Source: an uncultured Roseburia sp.
Lineage (GTDB): Bacteria; Bacillota; Clostridia; Lachnospirales; Lachnospiraceae
Direction: 5' to 3'
DNA length: 7,652 bases
Assembly (NCBI GenBank): GCA_947384095.1
Contig: CANDFU010000073.1
Location: 1 to 7,652 of the forward strand
This document shows, piece by piece, positions 1 to 6,234 of this stretch (the stretch's first letter is position 1; every line of letters starts with the position of its first letter). A model generated the notes under the pieces. The model did no database searches, was not told the DNA's origin, and was given only the letters and a program-made list of their open reading frames with translations. The position numbers were made by a program, and so were the translations under genes.

Positions 1-728
1 GTGGTTATCAGATGCTGCTGTCGGTCACACAGAACACTCCGGAAAAGGAGATTGAATATCTGTCTGTGTTCAATCACAAGCAGGTTGACGGTGTGATCCT
101 GGTTGCCACGGTTTTTTCAGAGGCGCATATCCGCGCTTTAAAGCAGATGAAGGTTCCGGTTGTGATTGTCGGGCAGGAGCTCTCCGGTTTCTGTAGTGTT
201 TATCACGATGACTATCACGCGTGCTACGAACTTACAAAGCATCTTCTGGAAAGGGGAAGAACCTCTCTGGGATATATCAGTGCGATGGAAGAAGATAAGG
301 CGGTCGGACGGGAGCGGCGCAGAGGCTATCAGGATGCCGTGTGTGAAATGGGATATGAAAATCTGGCGGAAAGATATGTGATCTCTTCATTTTCCATGGA
401 ATCCGGGCATGAGAAGGCGAAAGAACTGCTCTGCCGTTTCGGTCCGCTCGACGGGCTGGTCTGTGCGACGGATTCGCTTGCCATCGGAGCCATGCAATAT
501 CTCAGGGAAACCGGGCTTAATGTTCCTGTGGATGTGCTGGTTGCCGGACATGGGGATTCCACGCTGGCGAGAGTTACGACCCCGCCGCTTATGACGGTAC
601 ACTATGCTTATGAGAAAAGCGGCGAGATCGCTGTTTCGATGCTGTTCGAACTGTTTGATCACAGCGACGCCGCAGTCAGGGCGGTGAGACTGGGGTTCCA
701 TATTATTGAACATGAGGAGACATGCTGA
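1..728 (+). CDS. LacI-family transcriptional regulator, 5'-truncated
   Basis: This is the effector-binding part of a LacI/GalR-type repressor, a cytoplasmic protein that binds operator DNA and is released or recruited by a sugar ligand. The frame is already open at base 3 (codons for G-Y-Q precede the first ATG at 12), so that ATG is internal and the gene starts outside the window. About 241 residues remain of a usual 330-340; the N-terminal helix-turn-helix and the first strands of the periplasmic-binding-protein-like domain are missing. Family signatures seen include VDGVILVA, VPVVIVGQ, VYHDDYHA, the GRERRRGYQDA segment, DGLVCATDSLAIGAMQYL, and the C-terminal AGHGDS...RVTTPPLMTVHYAYEKSGE followed by a terminal LGFHIIEHE. 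The ligand cannot be told; the VYHDDY and VTTPPL wording resembles sucrose-type repressors, but that is only an impression. The WYL regulator follows after 18 nt, so the two are probably cotranscribed. Confidence 0.88.
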   Translation, partial: GYQMLLSVTQNTPEKEIEYLSVFNHKQVDGVILVATVFSEAHIRALKQMKVPVVIVGQELSGFCSVYHDDYHACYELTKHLLERGRTSLGYISAMEEDKAVGRERRRGYQDAVCEMGYENLAERYVISSFSMESGHEKAKELLCRFGPLDGLVCATDSLAIGAMQYLRETGLNVPVDVLVAGHGDSTLARVTTPPLMTVHYAYEKSGEIAVSMLFELFDHSDAAVRAVRLGFHIIEHEETC

Positions 729-746
729 GAAAAAGGAGTCTGTTCT

Positions 747-1733
747 ATGGCGAAATCAGAAAAACAGAAGCAGAAACTACTCTATCTTATGCAGCTTTTG
801 TCAGAACGGACCGATGAAGAGCATGCGGCCACGATGGCAGAGATCATTGATTATCTTGCGCTTCACGGGATCACAGCGGAGCGCAAGAGCATTTACAGTG
901 ATATGGATGTGCTGAGCGATTTCGGGATGGATATTATCCGGATAAAGGAGCGGCCCGGAGGCTATTATCTTGCCAGCCGCCAGTTTGAGCTTGCGGAGCT
1001 GAAGGTGCTCGTGGACGCAGTGCAGTCTTCCAAGTTTATCACTTCGAAAAAATCCAGTGAACTGATCGCCAAGCTGGAGACGCTCTGCAGCCATGCGCAG
1101 GCACGGCAGCTGCATCGTCAGGTTGTGGTCACAAACCGGAACAAGGCGGCGAATGAAAATATTTACTATAACGTGGATCTGATTTACAATGCGATTTCCG
1201 AAAATTCCAAAATCCGTTTTCAATATTTCGAATGGAGTGCCGACAAAGAGATGCGGCTGCGGCGTGACGGTTCTTTTTATGTGGTGAGTCCCTGGCTCCT
1301 GACCTGGGACGATGAAAATTATTACCTGATTGCCTACGATGAGAGGAGCCGGATGATAAGGCACTACCGGGTGGATAAAATGCTGCGGCTGGGTCTCATC
1401 GACGAGCGGCGGGAGGGGAAGGGGCAGTTTGAGGATTTTGACATCGCGGCTTATTCCCGGAAAACGTTCGGCATGTTTGCAGGTGAGGAAGAGATGGTGA
1501 CGCTGATCTGCGATGAAAGTCTGACAGGCGTGATGATCGACCGTTTCGGCAAGGAGATACCGATGCGCCGGAGAGAGGATGGTAAGATTCGGGTCCGCGT
1601 GCAGGTCGCCGTAAGCAGACAGTTTTTTGGCTGGGTAACGGGGCTTGGGGCCCTGGTGAAAATTGAAGGGCCGGCCCGGGTTGCGCAGGCTTACCGGAAA
1701 TATCTGCAGGATATTTTAGGGCAGTATGTGTAA
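747..1733 (+). CDS. WYL-domain helix-turn-helix transcriptional regulator
   Basis: A 328-residue DNA-binding regulator of the DeoR-like HTH plus WYL class, full length for the family. Residues about 8-75 form the winged helix (LMQLLSERTDEEHAATMAEI, the recognition part ITAERKSIYSDMDVL, and the wing RPGGYYL). Residues about 140-215 are the WYL ligand-sensing fold, with the patterns SPWLLTWDDENYYLIAYD and RHYRVDKM. The WYL triplet itself is YYL (192-194), a tolerated variation. About 248-325 match the C-terminal WCX extension (VTLICDESL, VSRQFFGWVTGLGALVKIEGP). The start is set by AAGGAG at 733-738, 8 nt before the ATG. WYL domains are thought to sense nucleic-acid or nucleotide ligands; the actual ligand and targets here are unknown. 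It lies between the lacI-type gene and the metalloprotein gene on the same strand. Confidence 0.9.
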   Translation: MAKSEKQKQKLLYLMQLLSERTDEEHAATMAEIIDYLALHGITAERKSIYSDMDVLSDFGMDIIRIKERPGGYYLASRQFELAELKVLVDAVQSSKFITSKKSSELIAKLETLCSHAQARQLHRQVVVTNRNKAANENIYYNVDLIYNAISENSKIRFQYFEWSADKEMRLRRDGSFYVVSPWLLTWDDENYYLIAYDERSRMIRHYRVDKMLRLGLIDERREGKGQFEDFDIAAYSRKTFGMFAGEEEMVTLICDESLTGVMIDRFGKEIPMRRREDGKIRVRVQVAVSRQFFGWVTGLGALVKIEGPARVAQAYRKYLQDILGQYV

Positions 1734-1775
1734 GGATTTCCTGCCAGAGCCGGGAGAAAAGGAGCGTCGGGTAGA

Positions 1776-2351
1776 ATGAGGGAACGGGTGTATCAGATCG
1801 ATGTTGACGGGATTGTGATCACTGTGACAAAGAAGCGCATGAAAAATATGTATCTGCGCGTTAAAAAAGAAGACGGTTCCGTACTGATTTCCGCGCCGCA
1901 CCAGATGAGTGACGACCGGATCCGGGACTTTGCGAAAGAACGCATTGACTGGATCCGCAAATACCGGCAAAAGTATGTAAAAGCGGGCGAGCGGAAAAAA
2001 GAGGCCCCCGTGCTTTCAAAAGCGGAGCTGGAGGCGCAGAAGCGTTTCCTGAAAAGAGAGGTGGAACGTCTGGTAAAAAAATGGGAGCCTGTCATGGGAG
2101 TTTCTGTCTCCGGCATTACGATTCGGCAGATGAAAACACGGTGGGGTTCCTGTAATGTGAAAAGCCATCATATCAATATCAATCTGGCGCTGCTTAAAAA
2201 GCCGCCGGAGTGCCTGGAATATGTGGTGGTCCATGAGATGACACATATTCTGGAGGCAGGCCACAATGCGGTATTCTGGGGATATATGACAAAGTTTTAT
2301 CCGGCATGGAAGCAGGTCCGCGGCGATCTGCGGGATGAGGCGGCGGAGTGA
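1776..2351 (+). CDS. YgjP/SprT-like (DUF45) zinc metalloprotein
   Basis: A 191-residue predicted zinc-dependent hydrolase of the YgjP (DUF45, M48-like) family, cytoplasmic, with no signal peptide or membrane segment. The family hallmarks are present in order: an N-terminal region with RMKNMYLRV and VLISAPHQM, a lysine/arginine-rich middle helix (about 80-105), the conserved TRWGSC motif at 121-126, the zinc site HEMTH at 153-157, and the third ligand H163 within AGHNAVFW. These proteins are usually annotated as metalloproteases, and a nucleotide pyrophosphatase activity has been proposed for E. coli YgjP; the substrate here is not known. The start follows an AAGGAG at 1759-1764 with an 11-nt gap, slightly long but the only good site. 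It is the last gene of the + strand cluster, 42 nt after the WYL gene and 25 nt before the convergent receiver gene. Confidence 0.88.
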   Translation: MRERVYQIDVDGIVITVTKKRMKNMYLRVKKEDGSVLISAPHQMSDDRIRDFAKERIDWIRKYRQKYVKAGERKKEAPVLSKAELEAQKRFLKREVERLVKKWEPVMGVSVSGITIRQMKTRWGSCNVKSHHININLALLKKPPECLEYVVVHEMTHILEAGHNAVFWGYMTKFYPAWKQVRGDLRDEAAE

Positions 2352-2386
2352 CGGGCGGACTGCCCGGCCATTCCGGCTATTTTTTT
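2352..2386 (+). terminator. Putative intrinsic terminator after the metalloprotein gene
   Basis: Directly after the stop codon at 2351 there are two overlapping GC stem options: CGGGC (2352-2356) with GCCCG (2362-2366), and GCC(C)GG (2362-2367) with CCGGC (2373-2377). They are followed by a run of seven T at 2380-2386. This fits a + strand intrinsic terminator. The T-run lies inside the last codons of the convergent receiver gene, where it encodes the terminal lysines. On the - strand there is no T-run after the stem, so it is not an obvious terminator for the opposing operon. Confidence 0.5.
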
Positions 2387-2754
2387 GCAGAGAGGGCGCT
2401 CTCGATCCGCTCATATAAGTCCTGGATGTCGAACGGCTTGAGAATATAGCCCTCTGCGCCCAGCATAAGGCTTTCCAGAACCGTATGTTTGTCATTCTGC
2501 GACGTGAGCATAATCACGGGAGTATTTTTACAGTGCTCGATTTCGCGCAGCTCACGCAACGTTTCGATGCCGTCTTTTGATGCCATCCGGACGTCTAAGA
2601 GAATCAGATCCGGCTGATTTTTCTTCAGATATTGCAGGGCGCGCTCGCCCGAATTGAGGGGTATGATATCGTATTTTTCTTTTAAGGTCCGCTCGATTGT
2701 CGCTAAACTGATGCTGTTGTCGTCCACAGCCAGTATCTTGTATTTGTCTGCCAT
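2377..2754 (-). CDS. Stand-alone CheY-like response regulator receiver
   Basis: A 125-residue single receiver (REC) domain and nothing else. Visible landmarks are the acidic pair D11-D12 (AVDDN), the phosphoacceptor D54 in LILLDVRM, T84 in MLTSQ, and the conserved lysine K106 in ILKPF. There is no DNA-binding, enzymatic or RNA-binding output domain, so it must act by protein contact or as a phosphotransfer intermediate, in the manner of CheY or Spo0F. It lies immediately downstream of the hybrid kinase, 12 nt from that gene's stop codon, and is expected to be translationally coupled to it. The natural inference is that it is the final phosphoryl acceptor from the kinase's Hpt domain. Function and partner beyond that cannot be read from sequence. 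Confidence 0.93.
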   Translation of the reverse strand: MADKYKILAVDDNSISLATIERTLKEKYDIIPLNSGERALQYLKKNQPDLILLDVRMASKDGIETLRELREIEHCKNTPVIMLTSQNDKHTVLESLMLGAEGYILKPFDIQDLYERIESALSAKK

Positions 2755-2762
2755 CTGCTTTT

Positions 2763-2768
2763 CCTCCT
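2763..2768 (-). promoter_or_regulatory. Ribosome binding site of the receiver gene, overlapping the kinase stop codon
   Basis: On the - strand the kinase stop codon TAG runs into a perfect AGGAGG (read TAGGAGG), 8 nt before the receiver ATG at 2754. The overlap indicates translational coupling of the two genes and fixes the receiver start. Confidence 0.8.
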
Positions 2769-5619
2769 ATCTCATCTGCTCAAGCAACTCGTGCAGCATC
2801 CGTTCCGCCGCATCATCTTCGTACAGGCTGAGCTGTTCTTTTACATTTTCAAGCGCTGCCTCGGTGTCGGCCTCCAGCCGGCAGTCAAGAAGCGCATCGA
2901 TTTTTTTTGCGCATTCTTTTGCCTGGAAATCTTCCAGGAACGCCAGGGCTGATTCGATGGTCTGCAGCAGCTCTTCTTTTTTTATTTCTTTTTTATGCGC
3001 TGCGGCGCCGTCTTCTTTTTTGACTTTCTGCAGATAATTCCGGATATGCTCCAGCTGCTCGCCGTATTCCGCCAGAAGGATGGCGATCCGGCGCTCGACA
3101 AAGCGGAGATCGCCCCTGTTGACCGCTTTTTCCTGCTCTTTGGCACGGCTTGAAAGCCGCATCGCCCCCACGTTCGCGGAGGCGCTTTTTAAGGCGTGTA
3201 CTTCAATACCGTATCCCTCGTAATCCTGCTCTTCCCAGAGCTCCTGCAGAACTTTTATTTTGCGTTTTCCATCCAGGCAGTACAGCGCTAAGAGCTCGTT
3301 GTATTCTTCTACGCTGCCGTTGTAATGTCTGCTGATCTCGTCCGTGTCGATTCCTTCGATGATAATCTCACGAAACAGGTCATTATTCGACTGCAGAGTG
3401 CTGATCCATGAGCCGCCGGCCATCCGGTTCTCTTCCGGGATCCATTTGAGAAGCACCATGTGCATATCTCTTCTCTCAAGCGGTTTGGCAAGAAAATCCT
3501 GAAATCCGCTCGCCAGAAAAACCTCCCGAACGCCTTCCATTGCATTGGCGGTCAGCGCGATGATCACCGGCAGCCTGCCGTTGTCGCCACATTCGTTCCG
3601 GATCCTGTGAACGGTCTCGATCCCGTCCATCATGGGCATCATATGGTCCATAAAAATAAGATCAAACCGCTTTTGCCGCACAAGTCCGATCGCTTCGATT
3701 CCGCTCTCCGCCTCGGTGATTTCCAGCCCGTAAGACTGCAGGAAGGATCTCGCGACTTTTCTGTTGATCAGATTGTCGTCTACGACCAGTACTTTGTAAT
3801 CCTTCACCGTGAAAGGTTCCAGGGGTTCTTCCTTTCTGGCTTCCTGCTCCGGGACCTCGGACAGCGGTCTGGCGTCCGCGATTTTCTGCAGGATCTCCAC
3901 GGTAAAAGTGGAGCCTTCCCCGTATACGCTCTCCACCCGGATGGTGCCCTGCATCAGTTCAGCCAGACGCTTTGTGATGGAAAGTCCGAGCCCTGTGCCC
4001 TCTGCGCTCCGGTTCCGCCTGGAATCGAGCTGTTTGAAATTCTCAAATATTTTGCCGAGATCTTCCTCGCGGATCCCGCATCCGGTATCCTGAACCCGGA
4101 AAATTAAGCGCTCTGCATCCTGCGTTTCTTCCGGTACGCCCGAAACAAAAATCCGGACATGGCCTTCTCTCGTAAATTTTAAGGCGTTGTTTAACAGATT
4201 GACCAGAATCTGTTTGATTCTGCTCTCGTCCCCCAGATAGCAGCAGGGGATGTTCATATCATACTCGCTCTCCAGCATCAGTCCGTGCTGTGAGGCGACA
4301 ATATCCATCATATTCAGCACTTCCGTGACAAGGGATCTGACATGGTATTTCGTCGTGACAAGCTCCATTTTTCCGGCTTCCACTTTGGACAGGTCGAGGA
4401 TGTCGTTGATCAGTGCCAGAAGGTTGTGGGCGGAGGCTTTGATATCGCAGGCATATTCGTATACTTTACGTCCCTTGCTCTCTTCCAGAATGATATCGCT
4501 CAGCCCCACAATCGCGTTCATCGGAGTCCGGATCTCGTGCGACATGTTGGCGAGAAACGCACTCTTGGCATTGTTGGCCTGCTCCGCCTGTTCCCGTACG
4601 CGTGTAATCTCTTCTATGTAGTTTCTGGTCTCTGTCACGTCGAGGATCAGAATGACATATCCTTTTTTCTCCCCGTATCTGTCCAGAATCTGTTCCGCAT
4701 GCCCCTGATAAAAATGGCTGTTCTGGCTGAATTCTCCGATCACCTCTTCACCTGCGGAATACGGCGGAAAACCGTCGATCTCTGAGAGATGTTTTCCGGC
4801 AGCATGAACGGCCAGATCCGGAAAAATATCCGCCGCCGCAGGATTGCAGCTGACGATCCGCTCATGCAGGTCGATCGCGATGACGCCGTCGCTCAGGCTG
4901 TCAAGCAGACGGCCCGAGGCCAGGCTGCTGAAATCATACACTTTTTTGCGCCAGATCAGAATCACCACGCCCGAGAGAACGAGGCCCAGCACAACGGGGG
5001 TGGGATCGTACACCGAAGTCAGCTTCAGGACATAGGAGCACAGTACCACTACCGGCAGAAAAGAAATCCCGAATATCAGCTTATACTGTCGCTCCGCCGT
5101 ATAATCCGGCTTTGCGATGCACACGCGAAGCAGGGCGTACAGGGAAAGCATATAGGGGATGATCATGCTGCACAGCATAAAAATCCAGTAGCCCGGTCCA
5201 TATTCCAGGCTCAGATACCCATGTCCTGACGGGGTGTACAGCCAGTCGATCCGTTTATAGTAATAAGGATGTAAATCACAGGTAAAGACAAGTCCCAGAA
5301 CAAAGAGGTCAGCGATTTTCAGCAGCTTTAAAATCCCGACGGGCGGCTTTTCATAGCAGTAACTGAATATAAAATAGCAGTAACTGATCGGAATTGCCAG
5401 AGAACCTATATATTGCATCTTTACTGCCACAATGGCGGCCTCTACGGTGGGCGATGTCAGTTCAAAGAGATATCCGACGTTCTGGATCAGGGAACCCAGC
5501 AGAAAATACTGCATTAACTTCTGTTCTCTGGAGCCGTCTCCGCTCAGCAGAAGAAACAGTGCGACCGCAATCATGCCGATCCCCAGAATGCCGAGGCCTA
5601 AAAATAGATGATTCATCAT
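2767..5619 (-). CDS. Membrane hybrid sensor histidine kinase (7TM-PAS-HisKA-HATPase-REC-Hpt)
   Basis: A 950-residue hybrid sensor kinase of the cytoplasmic membrane. Residues 1-225 hold about seven hydrophobic helices, resembling the histidine-kinase N-terminal 7TM sensor (including HPYYY and EYGPGYWIF). A PAS domain (about 235-330; LSDGVIAIDLHERIVSCNPAA) and a short coiled coil (334-355) follow. HisKA carries the phosphorylated H361 in MSHEIRTPMN. The ATPase domain shows the N box NLLNNALKF (474-482), G1 DTGCGI (511-516) and G2 GTGLGL (541-546). A receiver (about 607-725) has D614-D615, phosphoacceptor D658, T690 and K712. An Hpt domain carries H808 in HALKSASANVGA. Residues about 866-950 form an additional charged helical tail. 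The start is one of two adjacent ATGs (5619 or 5616), with only a weak ribosome site (GGTGA). The signal is unknown. It is cotranscribed with the stand-alone receiver. Confidence 0.94.
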   Translation of the reverse strand: MMNHLFLGLGILGIGMIAVALFLLLSGDGSREQKLMQYFLLGSLIQNVGYLFELTSPTVEAAIVAVKMQYIGSLAIPISYCYFIFSYCYEKPPVGILKLLKIADLFVLGLVFTCDLHPYYYKRIDWLYTPSGHGYLSLEYGPGYWIFMLCSMIIPYMLSLYALLRVCIAKPDYTAERQYKLIFGISFLPVVVLCSYVLKLTSVYDPTPVVLGLVLSGVVILIWRKKVYDFSSLASGRLLDSLSDGVIAIDLHERIVSCNPAAADIFPDLAVHAAGKHLSEIDGFPPYSAGEEVIGEFSQNSHFYQGHAEQILDRYGEKKGYVILILDVTETRNYIEEITRVREQAEQANNAKSAFLANMSHEIRTPMNAIVGLSDIILEESKGRKVYEYACDIKASAHNLLALINDILDLSKVEAGKMELVTTKYHVRSLVTEVLNMMDIVASQHGLMLESEYDMNIPCCYLGDESRIKQILVNLLNNALKFTREGHVRIFVSGVPEETQDAERLIFRVQDTGCGIREEDLGKIFENFKQLDSRRNRSAEGTGLGLSITKRLAELMQGTIRVESVYGEGSTFTVEILQKIADARPLSEVPEQEARKEEPLEPFTVKDYKVLVVDDNLINRKVARSFLQSYGLEITEAESGIEAIGLVRQKRFDLIFMDHMMPMMDGIETVHRIRNECGDNGRLPVIIALTANAMEGVREVFLASGFQDFLAKPLERRDMHMVLLKWIPEENRMAGGSWISTLQSNNDLFREIIIEGIDTDEISRHYNGSVEEYNELLALYCLDGKRKIKVLQELWEEQDYEGYGIEVHALKSASANVGAMRLSSRAKEQEKAVNRGDLRFVERRIAILLAEYGEQLEHIRNYLQKVKKEDGAAAHKKEIKKEELLQTIESALAFLEDFQAKECAKKIDALLDCRLEADTEAALENVKEQLSLYEDDAAERMLHELLEQMR

Positions 5620-5659
5620 GTCTTATCACCACACAAAATGGATGTTCCCTTCTTTATGC

Positions 5660-5681
5660 ATATCATTCCACATTATGATAT
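5660..5681. repeat. Perfect inverted repeat over the kinase promoter, possible operator
   Basis: ATATCAT (5660-5666) and ATGATAT (5675-5681) are exact reverse complements separated by 8 nt. One arm covers the candidate -10 box of the kinase operon and the other lies around the expected transcription start, a typical position for a repressor site. The arms are AT-rich and short, so chance is possible. Confidence 0.35.
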
Positions 5682-5703
5682 CAGCTCATTCCCTGTCTGT
5701 CTA
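5675..5703 (-). promoter_or_regulatory. Candidate sigma-A promoter of the kinase-receiver operon
   Basis: On the - strand, TAGACA (5698-5703) lies 17 nt before TATCAT (5675-5680); each matches five of six consensus positions. Transcription would begin near 5668, leaving a leader of about 50 nt before the kinase ATG. It lies in the 103-nt gap after the DUF4250 gene, where no clear terminator is visible, so some readthrough from upstream is possible. Confidence 0.5.
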
Positions 5704-5722
5704 CACAAAAATGATCGGATTC

Positions 5723-5905
5723 TCAGACAAACTGATTGACTGCCGGATCATATTCATAGCCGGCAGCCTTGAGAGTATCCGTCAGTTCCTGCACATCAAT
5801 CGGAAGTGCATCGGCCAGCGCGTCCAGGGATTTGTAATGGTCGCGCAGCTGTGTGTTGATAAAGCTTAAAAGTATGATCGGGTCCTTCGGGAGATTTTCG
5901 TACAT
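5723..5905 (-). CDS. DUF4250 domain-containing small protein
   Basis: A 60-residue protein that I recognise as DUF4250, a small family of unknown function common in Clostridia. The sequence shows the family features: LPKDPIILLSFINTQLRD near the N-terminus (5-22), a central helix SLDALADALPID, and the conserved ending GYEYDPAVNQFV. The length is normal and there is no membrane segment or signal peptide. The start is well supported by a perfect AGGAGG 9 nt upstream. The family's pattern of short helices would suit a small DNA- or protein-binding fold, but no function is established. It stands alone between the kinase operon and the pyrG fragment, all on the - strand. Confidence 0.88.
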   Translation of the reverse strand: MYENLPKDPIILLSFINTQLRDHYKSLDALADALPIDVQELTDTLKAAGYEYDPAVNQFV

Positions 5906-5914
5906 GGCCTGTTC

Positions 5915-5920
5915 CCTCCT
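5915..5920 (-). promoter_or_regulatory. Ribosome binding site of the DUF4250 gene
   Basis: A perfect AGGAGG on the - strand, 9 nt before the ATG at 5905, decides the start. A small GCGG/CCGC stem (5921-5934) sits directly upstream of it, which may be incidental. Confidence 0.75.
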
Positions 5921-5967
5921 GCGGCAGTTTCCGCTGTATCTTTTCTATAATCAATGTACCTTATGAT

Positions 5968-5996
5968 AAAATAACATAACAGGCGGAGAATGACAA
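5968..5996 (-). promoter_or_regulatory. Weak candidate promoter for the DUF4250 gene
   Basis: On the - strand TTGTCA (5991-5996, five of six to consensus) is followed after 17 nt by TATTTT (5968-5973, four of six). Transcription would begin near 5961, giving a leader of about 55 nt. The region is AT-rich, so other hexamers are available and the choice is uncertain. Confidence 0.3.
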
Positions 5997-6181
5997 GCGA
6001 GAGGAGAGAAAGCAGGAGGGGACCAACGATCGGGCGGGCCGTCTCTGATGTGTTCTTTACGGAGAATTGCTGTGTGGCGGAGTATGAAATGGGAAAAGCA
6101 GAATTTGAAGCGTTTGCCCGGCATTGTGGCTGGCCCGACAGATACGACTGTCTCAGAAGGGGGCGAAGCCCCCTGGAGTGA
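5990..6181 (+). CDS. Doubtful small ORF, 63 codons
   Basis: An open frame with no recognised similarity. The middle (about residues 19-50; DVFFTENCC, EMGKAEFEAFARHCGWPDRYD) has protein-like composition, but the first 17 residues are mostly arginine, serine and glutamate from purine-rich DNA. The last residues are encoded by the GC hairpin. The ATG has purine-rich GGCGGAG almost touching it, too close for a standard ribosome site, while the good AGGAGG at 6014-6019 lies inside the frame without a following start codon. It could be a decayed gene remnant, a short unannotated protein or a chance frame; I favour chance or remnant. Confidence 0.2.
   Translation: MTSERRESRRGPTIGRAVSDVFFTENCCVAEYEMGKAEFEAFARHCGWPDRYDCLRRGRSPLE
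6158..6174 (-). terminator. GC-rich hairpin downstream of pyrG, possible terminator
   Basis: AGGGGGC (6158-6164) pairs perfectly with GCCCCCT (6168-6174) around a three-base loop. It lies 60 nt after the pyrG stop codon. On the - strand it is followed only by TTCTGAG, a poor T-run, so termination efficiency is doubtful. On the + strand there is no T-run directly after it (five T occur about 15 nt later). GGGGGC-GAA-GCCCCC hairpins are also a frequent form of dispersed intergenic element, an alternative explanation. Confidence 0.35.
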
Positions 6182-6234
6182 GAGCCGCTTTTTACCCTTT
6201 ATCTGCCGGGAAAGCCTTCAGACGTTCCGATCTG

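Larger units (their letters stand above)
5906..6234. other. Intergenic region between pyrG and the DUF4250 gene
   Basis: These 329 nt hold no convincing gene. The part near DUF4250 (about 5941-5980) is AT-rich and promoter-like on both strands; on the + strand it has a perfect TATAAT at 5946-5951 and TATGAT at 5962-5967, neither with a good -35 box. The rest holds a doubtful 63-codon + strand ORF, a small hairpin GACAG/CTGTC (6137-6141 with 6148-6152), a strong GC hairpin at 6158-6174, and an adapter-like 17-mer at 6217-6233. A well-formed AGGAGG on the + strand (6014-6019) has no start codon at a usable distance. Confidence 0.6.

Noticed and set aside
801..1364. 187-codon open frame antisense to the WYL regulator
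   Set aside because: It lies wholly within a clearly recognised gene on the other strand, matches no family I know, and has the histidine- and proline-rich composition of a reverse-frame shadow.
747..1733. WYL regulator as a sign of a phage-defence island
   Set aside because: WYL proteins of the BrxR/CapW type sit beside defence effectors, but no nuclease, methylase, helicase, cyclase or toxin gene occurs in the window.
3460..4107. 215-codon open frame antisense to the kinase receiver and ATPase regions
   Set aside because: The opposite strand encodes conserved REC and HATPase motifs here; the antisense product shows no domain and no ribosome site was evident.
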